NCBI GenBank assembly: GCA_037447655.1
Contig: JBBHKE010002075.1
Coordinates: 422,337-486,336 of the forward strand
Reading direction: 5' to 3'
Source: Zygnema cylindricum
Lineage: Eukaryota > Streptophyta > Zygnematophyceae > Zygnematales > Zygnemataceae
DNA length: 64,000 bases
Positions 34,780-46,140 of this stretch are shown here, piece by piece; within the stretch, counting starts at the first letter, position 1, and each line of letters begins with the position of its first letter. Made by a program: the position numbers and the translations under genes. Below the pieces are notes generated by a model that ran no database searches, was not told the DNA's origin, and saw nothing but the letters and a program-made list of their open reading frames with translations.

Positions 34780-37700
34780 CTCCCCTTATTTTTTGGTCTA
34801 ATTTTAACTTCAATTTTACTCCACATTTTTCTCTACAATGTTTTCATTTGGGAGAGGGCATTGGTTTTGTCATCGTATCTACCACCATTTCCTCATCAGA
34901 TCTATATACAAGATTCACAATCTTATTCTCAATTTTTTCCCTCACAAAACTCAATGTTATGTCCATATGTTTAGACTTGAAATGATGTTTTGGATTAGCT
35001 ACGATGGCAATGGCAACTTTATTATCAAAAAACACTTCATGTACTCCCTCTTTTATATACCCCAATTCGTGAAACTAGGATTTGACCCACAATAACTCTT
35101 TCACAGCAGAACAAGAGGCCATGTACTCAGCCTCCATAGTAGACTGAGCAACCATATTTTGTTGCTTGCTGCTCCAACAACAAGCACCTTCCCCCACATA
35201 CAACACATATCCAGAAGTGCATCTTCTCATAGGTGCATTGCATCACTCCAAGTAGTGATATCAGTGTGCTCCCCTCCCAAATGCAACCATATTTCTATGG
35301 TTCCTACCAGATATCTCATGACTCTCTTGGTTACTTCCTAATATCTCTTCTTATGATCGTTAAGACTCCCAATGAGGACTCCTACTACTGCCGCTATATC
35401 CGTCCTTGTACAATTCATATAGTAGATCAAACTTCCTACAACCTGTCTTTAAGGAATAGACTTCATAAACTCTCTCTCCTCTAGACTCATCTGATCATCT
35501 AAGATTATCACTCCTCCTTCTACACTCCCATCACTCAGTTTCTTCAAGTCCATAGGAGTGGTACAATTGTTTGCATTTTCCATTTGGAATTTCTCAAGCA
35601 TATTACCTATTGTTTCTTTCAGAGTAAGTCTGATAATCCTTTTCCCCCTATCTCTATCCATTTGAATCCCCAAAATATATTTTGCCTCCCCTAAATCCTT
35701 CATATCAAATATGCTTCTAAGATCATTCTTTAACTTATTGATCTTTTCCAAAGATTTACTCAACACAAGCATATCATCCACATAAATTGCAATAAAAATA
35801 ACACCATTCTCATTTTCAAACATATAGATAGAATGGTCAGAGTTGATCCGGATATATCACACACCGGTGAGAAACTCATCTAGTTTCTTATTCCACGGTC
35901 GGAGAGCCTGTTTCAGTCTATATAAAGACTTTATGAGCCTGCAGAGCTCTTTTCTCCTTCCTCCACAAATTCCTCTGGTTACCTCATGAAAATTCCTTCC
36001 TCTAACTCACCATTAAGAACGAGAATCTTAATATCCATCTGGTGTATTTCCATATCTACCGCTGCTGCTAGACTGAGGAGAATCCTTATTGATGAAAACG
36101 AACAACTGGAGCAAAGGTATCCTCATAGTCAATCCCCTCTTTTTGGGTGAACCCTTTTGCTACCAGTCGAGCCTTATATCTCTCAATGGTATTATTTAGG
36201 TTCAGTTTTAGTTTAAACACCTATTTACACCCAATCGGTTTTCTGTCTGGAGGAGAGTCCGCTAGTTCTCAAGTATTTTCTTCCATGATGGAGGCCATCT
36301 TATCTTTTATGGCTCTAATCCATCTATCATTCTCCGGACTGTTCACTGCCTCCGAGTATGACTGAGGCTCATCTGGGTGAGATAGCCTAGTTACCTTGTG
36401 AGCGGCTTGTTTTTCCTAAATCCTTTTGCTGCTCCTTCTCTCTCACTCAAACTCTGAAGTTGGGATGGAGGGAAGTCTTGGATTTCTCCTTACTGTCTCA
36501 TTGGCTCCCCTGTCAATGCAAGCCGGTTCCAGTTCCTCCTCTTGTGTCTCCTCGAAGTCCATAGGAATATGTGAGTTTTCTGGTGAATCTTCTGTGTCTT
36601 GGATTTCCCCTAAATCTACAATCCTTGTTTCACGCATATCCATTTCGGGAAGGACGGAGTCCTCCTCACCTTTAGACTCAAATTTGAATTTTATCTTCTT
36701 TGTATATTTAAAGGGGTCAAATGACTTCCCTTCACCCATGACAACTATGTGTTTGACCAGAATGATATCTCTCTTTGCAAAATCATACGCTCTATATCCT
36801 TTAACATCCTTATCATATCCTACAAAGTATCCCGGTTTTCCCTTAGCATCTAGTTTCAAGTTTTTCATATCCGTGTCAAGACTAAAAACTTGGCTACCAA
36901 ATACTTTAAGGTGAGAGATATCTAGTTTCCTTCCAACTCATCTCTCATAAGGTGTTATTCTCTTTACAGCCCAAGTAACGACTCTATTCTTACTGTAGTA
37001 GACACAGTTCATGGCCTCTGCCCAACATCTCTTTCCTATTTTCTTATCGGCCAACATACTACATGCACTAACTCCTAGTGTTCGGTTCAACCTCTCAACT
37101 ACCCCATTTTGTTCCGGGTTATATGGTACAGTTTTCTGGTGCTGAACTCCCTCATCTCTCAAGTATTCCTCACACTGGTTAGAGGTATATTCCCCCCGAT
37201 TATCACTCCTTATTCTCTTAATGGGGGTTTGATGCAACTTCTTACTCTAGGCTTTATATTCTTTGAAGTAAGTTGATGTTTTAGACTTTGTTATTAGGAA
37301 CTAGACTCTAGAGCATCTAGACCAGTCATCGCTTATTATCAACATAAACCTCTTTCCTCCAACAGAAGGTACTTTTGTAGGTCCCCAAAAAAATGTGTGG
37401 ACTAGATCAGTTACTTTCTCACCTCTATATGTGGCGGCTTTCGGAAAGAAAAGTCTGTGAGCCTTACCTTGAGCACAGCCACTAGAATCATCCTGAATGC
37501 CTTTTTCAACCCCAAGTTTTTTCATTTCCCTCAACCTCTCAAAATGCGCATGCCCCAATCGCGTATGCCAAATCATCAATTTAGGAACACCAACATAGTA
37601 AACATTCTTCTATTCATTACTCAGGTTAAGCCTAAACATTCCTTGGCTACCCTTATCTGCCGTGAAGTAAACTTCATCCCCATACTTAGTTGTAAAGACT

Positions 37701-38369
37701 CTGTTTCTAGTGAAGGTATCAAACTCTTTGTCATCTAACAAAGACGTTGAGACAAGATTTTAACTCAGCTAAGGAATGTAGAGTACATCTGAGAATGTGA
37801 GTATAGAAGTCTTACCCTCCACTAAAACTTTCAGATCTACTGACTCCACTAGATATGTAGTAACCACTCTCCCATCCCCATACTCTATCTCTACAGTAGG
37901 AATTCTTCTTACTTTAGTGAAGAGTTCCTTATCACGACACATATGCATGGATGCACCAGAGTCGATGATCCATCCTTCTTGTAGAGCTTCTTGAATTGCT
38001 CCGAGAGCACACTTTTGTCTCCGAGGGATCTCCTTCTCCTCTAGACTCTTGTCAAGAAGAAACTCCCCATCTTCCTCTTTAGAGGACTCGTTCTCAGTCT
38101 CTCTTTTCACTTTTGTGACCTCAAGTGCCTTCTTTTCTCTTCGGAAGAGCCCCCTCCACGGTTCTCTTGGATCCTCAGCTCCGACAGCTTGACACAATCC
38201 ACTATGAAGTGTCCCGGTTTTTTGAAAAAATGACAAAGACCTTTTGGGGGCCTTGGTCCTCCAGGCTGATCTCTTTCCCCATTGTATTGTTTCTTCAGGT
38301 CCTTCCCCCATCGGTCCTCTTCAGCAGCTAGAGCTTGAATGCTCTTTCCTCCTCTCCTAATCTCCATGG
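34780..38369 (-). pseudogene. D1 gag(end)-PR-INT-RT-RNase H, decayed
   Basis: In transcription order from 38369: the Gag end (EIRRGGKSIQALAAEEDRW) with a damaged knuckle (CHFFKKPGHFIVDC, second Cys replaced by Phe), and protease with intact DSGASMHM (near 37940-37970). Then come integrase (37579-36443, including SDNRGEY and PEQNGVVERLNRTLG), RT (36440-35449, IYVDDMLVL) and RNase H (to 34844). Many stops. The LTR at 38370 is joined directly to mid-gag, so the primer site and the first ~200 Gag codons are deleted. Confidence 0.82.
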
Positions 38370-39388
38370 TGAAATTTTGTGTCCTCCATTGGACTACAGA
38401 ATAAAGAAAGCCTCTAGATAGTTTTTAAAATAACCCACTTTAAGCCACAACCACTGTTGCCCAAGAAGGCAAAATGACAGTTTGACTGCACCTTTGTGTA
38501 GCCTTGACTCCCATGAGTGTGTAGCATAAAGAATCACTGAAAACGGCCAACCAGCCGATTGGTTATGAGCCGGCAAAGATGCCAATTTATACAAAGCTCC
38601 CAAGGGAGAGATGACTTTCTAAAAAATATTCTAAGTCCTACATCTCTCTCACAAACCCTATTTTCTAAAGTACGCTCCAATCAGGATACTGTAAAGTACC
38701 AAAAAGTACTGTGGCCGATGTACTTTATGTTCGGCCTCTGTACGACAATGCCATAGAGTGGACGCGTTTCGCCGTCTAAATCGTCATTATGTCGTCTGGG
38801 ATCCCTGGTGCTCAATTGAATCCTGCCACGTATCGCTAGGTCACGCCATGTCACGCCACGTCCGAAAACTCCCAAAGTGACCATTCCGGGACCTCGACGA
38901 CGATTAGCGGCGTCGGATGAAGACCGGCTTTTAATGTACGCCGTTGAAATAAATGTCCGACTCATATATTTCGTGCGGCGGATTAGATGTACGCATTGAA
39001 TCTGCTATGTCTCTATGTTCCATTTTCACAGTTACGTTAATCGGATTAGTGTTCTGTTCAATGTTTAAATAAATATCGTACCCCATGTAATGTAACTAAC
39101 TTCTACGACAGACCGGTTAGAGCTGACGGCTACGCCACGCTCTGCTGGTTGGAGGTTCGAGTCCTGCCAACTCAACCTTTTGTTGAGAGTGACTTTGGTC
39201 ACTCTTAAGTTCTGCCTATGGAGGTGAGGCAACCATGGCACCACCACCCTCTCTATCCTTCAGTCACTATAATAAGTATGGGGGGAAGAAGGAAGAGGTG
39301 GAGGCAGGCTGCCTGCGCTTTTACTTTTCCTATTTTTGCTAATAAATTCAAACCTAGAAAATACCTTATAAATCTAATAATTTTAACA
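38370..39388 (-). repeat. LTR shared by D1 (as 5') and D2 (as 3')
   Basis: 1019 bp. On the minus strand it begins TGTTAAAATTATTAG (39388) and ends AAATTTCA (38370). On its upstream side it adjoins the polypurine tract and RNase H end of D2; on its downstream side, the truncated gag of D1. One LTR serving two internal regions indicates recombination between elements or loss of one LTR. Its terminal hairpin holds the gag ATG (38387-38389). Confidence 0.8.
39105..39187 (+). other. tRNA-like module in the D LTR
   Basis: On the plus strand, antisense to the element, there is an A-box-like CCGGTTAGAGC (39113-39123). About 30 bases on lies a perfect Pol III B box GGTTCGAGTCC (39154-39164). A stem around the B-box loop pairs GTTGG-AGG with CCT-CCAAC (one bulged G), resembling a T arm. 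A further 6-bp hairpin CTCAAC-CTTTT-GTTGAG follows. No full cloverleaf can be drawn, so it is not called a tRNA gene. It is the best preserved of the modules found in all LTR families here. Confidence 0.55.
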
Positions 39389-41762
39389 CTCCCTTTATTT
39401 TCTAGTCTAACTCTAACTTCAGTTTTAATCCACACTTTTCTCTCCAATATTTAACTTGGGAGAAGGCAGCGGTTTGTTCATCATATCAACCACCATTTCC
39501 TCATTAGATCTATATACAAGATTCACAATTTTGTTCTCAATTTTTTCTCTCACAAAACTCAATCTTATGTCCATATGTTTAGCCTTAAAATGATTTTTGG
39601 ATTAGCTGCAATTGCAATAGCAGCTTGGTTATCACAAAACACTTCATGCACTCGCTCTTTCATATACCCATATTCTTGCAACAACGACTTCACCCACATC
39701 AATTCTTTCACAGCAGAACAAGATGCCATGTATTCGGCCTCCATAGTAGACTGAGCCACCACCTTTTGTTGCTTACTGCTCTAACAGAAAGCACCTTTTC
39801 CCACATACAACACATACCTAGAAGTGCATCTTCTTATAAGTGCGTCCCCATAACAGGCATCACTCCAAGTAGTGATGTCAGTGTGCTCCCCTCCCAAATG
39901 TAACCATAATTCTCTGGTTCCAACCAGATATCTCATGACTCTTTTGGTTGCCTCCATGTCTCTCTTTCTAGGATCATTAAGACTCCTATTGAGTACTCTA
40001 ACTGGTGCCGCTATGTCCGGCCTGGTAGAGTTCATAAAGTAGATCAAATTTCCTACGACCTGTCTATAAGGGATAGATTTTATAAACTCTCTCTCCTCTG
40101 GACTCATCTGATCATCTAAGATTATCACTCCATCTCCTACACTCCTATCACTTATTTTTTTCAAGTCCATGGGAGTGGTAGAACTGTTGGCCTTTTCCAT
40201 CTGGAATTTCTCCAACTTATTACCTATTGCTTCTTTCTGAGCAATTCTGATAATCTTTTCCCCCTATCTCTCTCCATTTGGATCCCCAAAATGTATCTTA
40301 CCTCACCTAAATCCTTCATATCAAATTTGCTTATAAGATCTTTCTTTAGCCTATTGATCTTTTTCCAAAGACTTACCCAATACAAGCAAATCATCCACAT
40401 AAATTGCAATAAAAATGACACCATTCTCATCTTCAAACATATAGATAGAATGGTCAGAGTTGATCCGGATGTATCCTAGACCGGTGAGAAACTCATCTAG
40501 TTTCTTTTTCCATTGTCGGGGAGCCTGTTTTAGTCCATATAAGGATTTTATGAGCCTGCAGACTTTGCTCTCTTCTCCTTCTTCCACAAATCCTTGAGTT
40601 GCCTCATGAAAATTTCTTCCTCTAACTCACCATTAAGAAAAGCAGTCTTAATATCCATCTGGTGTTTTTCCATGTCTTCCTCTGCTGCCAGACTGAGGAG
40701 AATCATACAGATGGGAACCGAACAACTGGAGCAAAAGCCTCCTCATAGTCAATACCCTCCTTTTGGGTGAACCCATTTGCTACCAATCGAGCCTTATACC
40801 TCTCAATACTATTATGTAGGTTTAGTTTTAGTTTAAACACCCATTTATAGCCAATCTATTTTGTGTCCAGAGGACAGTCCGCTAGTTCCCAAGTATTTAT
40901 TTCCATGATAGAGGCCATCTCATCATTTATGGCTCTAATCCATCTGTCTTTCTGCGGACTGTTTACTGCCTCCAAGTATGACTGAGGCTCATCTGGGTGA
41001 GATAGCTTAGTAACCTTGTGAGCTGTATGATTTTCTTGGATCCTTTTGCTGCTCTTTCTCCCCCCCTCAAACTCCGAAGCTGGAATGCAGGGAAGTCTTG
41101 GATTTCTCCTTACTGTCTAATCCGCTCCCCTATCCATGGAAGCCGGTTCTGGTCCCTCCTCTTCTGTCTCCTCGAAGTCCATAGGAATATGTGAGGTTTC
41201 AGGTGGATTGCCTGTGTCTTGGATCTCCCTTGAATCTTCAATCCCTATTTCTCTCATGTCCCTTTCGCGAAGGATGGAGTCCTCCTCACCTTCAGACTCA
41301 AATCTAATCCTTATCTTTTTTGTATATTTAAAAGGGTCAAATGACTTCCCTTCATCCATGACAACTAGGTGTTTGACCAAATTGATATCTCTCTTTGCTT
41401 GGTTATAGACTCTATATCCCTTAACATCCTCATCATATCCTACAAAGTATCCGGGTTTTCCCTTAGCATTTAGATTCCAGTTTTTCTTATCCGTGTCAAG
41501 ACTGTAAACTTGGCTACCAAATACTTTAAGGTGAGAGATATCTGGTTTCCTTCCCACCCATCTCTCATAAGGTGTCATTCCTTTTACAGTTGAGGTAAGG
41601 ACTATATTCTGAATATAGTTGGCACAATTGATGGCCTCTGCCCAAAATCTCTTTCTTATTTTCTTGTCGGCCAACATACTACATGCACTAACTCCTAGTG
41701 TTCGGTTCAACCTCTCAGCTACCCCATTTTGTTCCGGGTTATATGATACGGTTTTCTGGTGC
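39389..41762 (-). pseudogene. D2 INT(end)-RT-RNase H, truncated
   Basis: From 41762 downwards: the end of the integrase core (a PEQNGVAERLNRTLG-type motif), integrase C-terminal domain (197-codon open frame 41710-41117, with GYDEDVKGYRVYN), RT with intact IYVDDLLVL (near 40400) and RNase H (40215-39565, TDITTWSDACYGDA, EAEYMASC, CDNQAAIA). At 41762 the similarity stops abruptly inside integrase and unrelated DNA follows. Gag, protease and 5' LTR of D2 are not in the window. Confidence 0.85.
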
Positions 41763-44365
41763 TGACAAAGGGTGTTTTGTAGCTAGACAGAAATCCAACG
41801 ACAAAACAATTTACTTATCATCTCCGACAAAGCAGAGAGTTTAAAGTCGATGAATTCGAATCATAGAAGCCTTTGTTATTATGTTTCTGTCTCTTCGAAT
41901 AGCCTTTCAACGCCGAGGTTGTTTCGTCCCTGGTTCATAAAGATGCAGTTTTCATATAACATGGATATTATTATATTTATAACCAAATAAGAGGCTTTTT
42001 CCTATATCAAAAAAACACATTTTAACTAGACCGAAACCATTAAAACAGTAGTGAAAAATGAAACCAAAGTATTTCAGGTAGGAAAAGCAAAGATCAAGAA
42101 AGATACGCGGTGAGAAGTACAATAAAAGAAGTCATATTTGCAGCATATACAGATGATTCACAAACGAAAAAATGGCAAGTACATTTAATATATTTAAATG
42201 CAATAATGTCATCGAAACAACATGAAAGCAATTAAAAAAACACATAATGAATAAAAAATATATGAAAAGTTGACACAAATAAAATCAATCATTAACAACA
42301 ATGGGAAAAGAAGTACAAAATTTATATATTTCATGATAAACTCTTTTTAAAACGTTAAACTAAAACAAAAAATTATCTAAGGCCTATTAATCTACAATAG
42401 TCAACAAAGCTCTAAATAGTATTGAATTCTTAACGTATATGCTTCTAGCTCATAAATCATCTTTACAAAATTTTAAAACCTTCGTATTTTACACACACTA
42501 AGTATCAACGATATGTGATAACAAATATAGATCAATGAAAAGTTCCTCACGGTATACTCCATGCGCTTTTGTACGGTCTAATACCTTCAATGTGATATTT
42601 TCTTCTTCCCTACAATCATATGTTTCCGCAGGGTGCTCTCCAATACAACAGGCAGTCGGATATAAGTTCATAGTCGATTTAAAATACAAAAAAAAACAAA
42701 GATAACGGATAAGTAGGGGGTATATAGGCTTGACAAATATAACGTGATAAAGAGGGACAAAGAGGGAGACTAAAGGAGTATGTCATATTCGGAGATTGCA
42801 ATGAAATATATGGAGACATAGCAACAGAGTGATGGTAGATGGTTAACGACCAATGAGATAAATAAGGCGGAGGGGCGAGAAGGGAGATAATATGGAAGAG
42901 GGAGTGACAAAAATTCAGGTTGGGCACGAGAGACAGAAGTGGGGGGAAATGATAAATGATAGATTGAAAGAGTTAGATAACAGGATGGAGAGCAGTAATG
43001 AGAGGGAAACTAGTGTGGAAGGATGAGCAAATATTTAAGAGGGAAGAAGGGAAGAATTACCGGTGAGGTAGAGAGAGACGAACTGAGAGGGACACAAAAC
43101 AAAAAAAAAGTAAAATGGAGAAAAGCGAGTCAAAAAGAAAAACAGAGAAAGGATATGAGAAAGAATGAGGGAGAGAGAGAGAGAGTGGGAAGAAGAGAGT
43201 GAGAGAGAAAAGTAAGGAAATGGAATGGGAAAAAATGTGGGAGATGGACAATTCGTAGAGGGAGAGGTTAAGGGATAAAGAGGAAGAGAGAATGAAGGAG
43301 GAAAAATAAGGAGGTAGAGAGCGCAGGATAGATGAATAAACATGCTGAGTTGCGCACTTACCAATGATTTCATAATAATCCTGGAAAAATATAGCGACGA
43401 TGTTGGCTCGGGCTTCCTTGTTGTTCCGCCATATTTTAATCTACCTTACCACTGCTGTAAACCCTAAATAGAGGTATAGATTACTAGATGTCGTAAGACT
43501 AAGCGAGGCGGCGGGGCGATGATCTGCATCCTGCCCTAAAAATGGTGACGTCGTGTAAAAATGGATCTGCGAGATTCTAAAGCCTGCCACTAGGAAACGA
43601 GGATGTGGTTGGGATTTGTCTGACCACAAAATCTTAATTTGTGTTTTGTCCGCATATGCCGTTGATTTGTTATCTGTTCTCGTTTTCAAGGCGCCGCGTT
43701 TCTTCAATTCTAAATTCTGTAACTTCAATCTAATATTTACACAATATGACACTAATTTGTTGTCGTTTTGTGAAACATAACCCATTTTAAAGTCAAACTT
43801 AACTCTAATAAGCGTCTCTTTCGTTTAAAGGTCTGGTATTACCGTTATGTTTCCTTTTGACCCTTTAATAGTGTAAATACATACTTTATTAATCTCGCAA
43901 GATCTCAAATAGAGTTAAAAAAACACCGTATTAGACTTAACTTTCCGCCACTATCAACCTATGTAATTGTGCAACACTACGTTTACGTAACATGGACAGT
44001 TTTTAGCATGTGCACATGTTATCCGTTCACACTGTCACACACAAAAACTAACGTTTGAATGTATGCGAACACATATTTTACAAACTCGACTCCACTATTT
44101 TTCTAAACGCATCTTTGTATGCGGTCAACATAAGTTAACCACAATTTCCAAACGGATTTCGATAACGAAGTACATTGTTGTACAAACAAACTACTTCCGT
44201 ACACCATATTATTCATGAATCTGTTACGGTATTACCATTGACGCTAATTTGCTAGAACCATAATTAACGTCAAAGATAAATTAGATTCATTCACTGTATT
44301 TTAGGTATCAATGTCAAAATTTTGGGGTGCCGATATAGCGTATATAAGGCTAATAACGATTCACG
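41763..44365. other. Orphan segment inside the B1 5' LTR
   Basis: This segment has no LTR or copia similarity that I can see. It lies between truncated D2 and the resumed B1 LTR, replacing about 180 bases of that LTR. It is AT-rich, with a long purine-rich stretch (42690-43350). The longest frame, 114 codons on the minus strand (43785-43441, ATG start), resembles nothing I know and is not called. Its origin (filler DNA, unknown element, or host DNA brought in by rearrangement) is open. Confidence 0.5.
42690..43350 (+). repeat. Purine-rich low-complexity tract
   Basis: About 650 bases are strongly biased to A and G on the plus strand, with many GAGAGA and GGGAGA units (densest at 43020-43330) and few pyrimidines. 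This produces long Ser/Leu/Pro-rich shadow frames on the minus strand that should not be taken as genes. Confidence 0.7.
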
Positions 44366-44655
44366 GTGAGTAGGAGTCAAATGACTTAGCGTGTTTGAGG
44401 CGCCTCTCTCCAGGTGACCTTTTGTATTTATAGGCCATCTGTGGCCAGCCATAACTTACTCCTCAAGGGAGCAAATTCAGTGATTCTTTTAATGTTTCAC
44501 TCGGGGAGTCTAATCCTCACAGCGGTGAGGGTGGTCAGAATATTTGTGTGCCTGGGCGGAACTTATTGAGTGGGAAAGGGAAAGGGGCAAATATTATCCT
44601 AGAGGCTTTACATAGGTTGCTCATTTTGTGGGTTAATGGAGACCACATAATTTTA
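44366..44655 (+). repeat. B1 5' LTR, second part
   Basis: It aligns with about 49616-49908 of the 3' LTR (GTGAGTAGGAGT, then GGCGCCTCTCTCCA). It carries the B versions of the leader hairpins (CCTCAC-AGCG-GTGAGG near 44514-44529) and the gag ATG at 44636-44638. It ends TTTTA, where the 3' LTR has TTTCA. A degenerate primer site TGTTATGGGGCCACC follows (44656-44670). Confidence 0.8.
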
Positions 44656-46140
44656 TGTTATGGGGCCACCCTCTAGGGTACCCATATTTAATGGATCAGA
44701 CTTTTCTTATTAGGAAATGATGATGGAGGGAGAACTTTTTGAAATGCACCTATGGGGCATAGTGTCCGGGCAAAATTTGATGTCCACCTCCACCTGGGTT
44801 TGGAGGAACACGTTTTTCTGGCACCTCCACCACCACAGCCACCCTCACAAACGATGACGAGGAAAGGGAGGAAATAATCATGGAAGGAGAAAACAAAGGA
44901 ATTCCTTCTCGAATGACTCCATTGTCAAGGACGATACCGGCAGCAGCACCACCAGCAATAGTGACAGGGAGTCAGACCGAACAGTTAAAATATGAAAATT
45001 GGAACTATAATGACAAGGTGGCTAAGCTCTTAATTCTCAAAAGTGTAGTGAAGGACATTGCCATTCCCCTTATGCATGTTAGATTTTCCTCTCAGATTTG
45101 GGTATCTCTTATAAAAAAATATAAGAGTGGGTCATTGCAGAAAAAGAGCTGGCAGAAAATAAGAATTCAACTTATACTTACAAGGGAGGAAGTATGAATG
45201 ATTATTGCAATGACTTAGGAGCATTATTTGGAGAACTAGAGAGCGTATGTAACTCATGGTATGAGAGACAAAGAGTAAATACACTGATAATGAAACTACC
45301 TGAAGAGTATGAGAATATCATTAATCGGTTGCAAGATCTAGGTGATAGCAATTGGAATTGGGATGATAAAGAGGGGATGATTTTAGTGAAAGACAGTACT
45401 ATAGAACTTAGGAGAGGAAGTCTGAGTGTTCAAGCATTGGCTGCAGATGTGATTGGCGAAAGCATGATGAGGAAAAGGAAAAGGAGGTGGCACATTTGAT
45501 CGACAAGGGAGAGGAGCTCCTCGAGGTGGACTATGTCATTTCTGCAAGAAACCGGGACATTATATGGCAGATTGTGTCAAGCTTGCAGATCTTTGACTGA
45601 AACTTGGACAAGATTCCTCAAGAGATGGAGGAAAGAAAAAGGCTTTTCTGACTCAAGTTCATGACGAGAAAGAAGATAAAATAATAGAACCGGAAGAGGG
45701 GCTTGAGGAGCTTCTTCTTAAATCAAAAACCATTGAGAAGCATAGAGACATTCTACGGAGACAAAAGTATGCTTTCGGAGGTAAGAGGGATCCACCTGAG
45801 GATGGGTGGATCATGGACTCAAGGGCCTCAATGCATATGTGCAAGGATAAGAGGTGGTTTACTAAATTAAGAAAAATTCCAACAGTTGAGAAAGAGTATA
45901 GAGATGGTATAGTACAAACCACAAGTCTTATTAGATCGGTTGATTTAAAAGTTCTAGTTGATGGAAAGGCTTCAATTGTGACACTCTAAGATGTTCTTTA
46001 CATTCCACAGCTTAGCAAGAATCTAGTCTTTACAGCTGTTTTAGATGAAAAAGAGTTCGAAACAATAACTAAGAAAGGAATCTTCACAGCTAACTTTGAT
46101 AATGAGGTTTATTTCATAGTTGAAAAGGGTATTTAATGAA
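44636..46140 (+). pseudogene. B1 gag and protease, decayed
   Basis: It starts inside the LTR. Gag core frames lie at 44880-45197 and 45194-45499, shifted by one base. The knuckle CHFCKKPGHYMADC is intact at 45534-45575. The EEEIL-type acidic linker and protease follow, with DSRA in place of DSGA near 45815 and another stop near 45988. It encodes the same protein plan as family A but is clearly diverged. Confidence 0.82.

Noticed and set aside
39105-39187. A functional tRNA gene
   Set aside because: The B box is perfect, but no 7-bp acceptor stem or proper anticodon arm can be drawn, and sister modules are more degraded. Called tRNA-like only.
42679-43373. Ser/Leu/Pro-rich frames on the minus strand
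   Set aside because: They are the shadow of a purine-rich low-complexity tract on the plus strand.
43441-43785. 114-codon ATG-started frame on the minus strand
   Set aside because: No motif, no homologue I recognise, no transcription signals. Kept only as a remark within the orphan segment.
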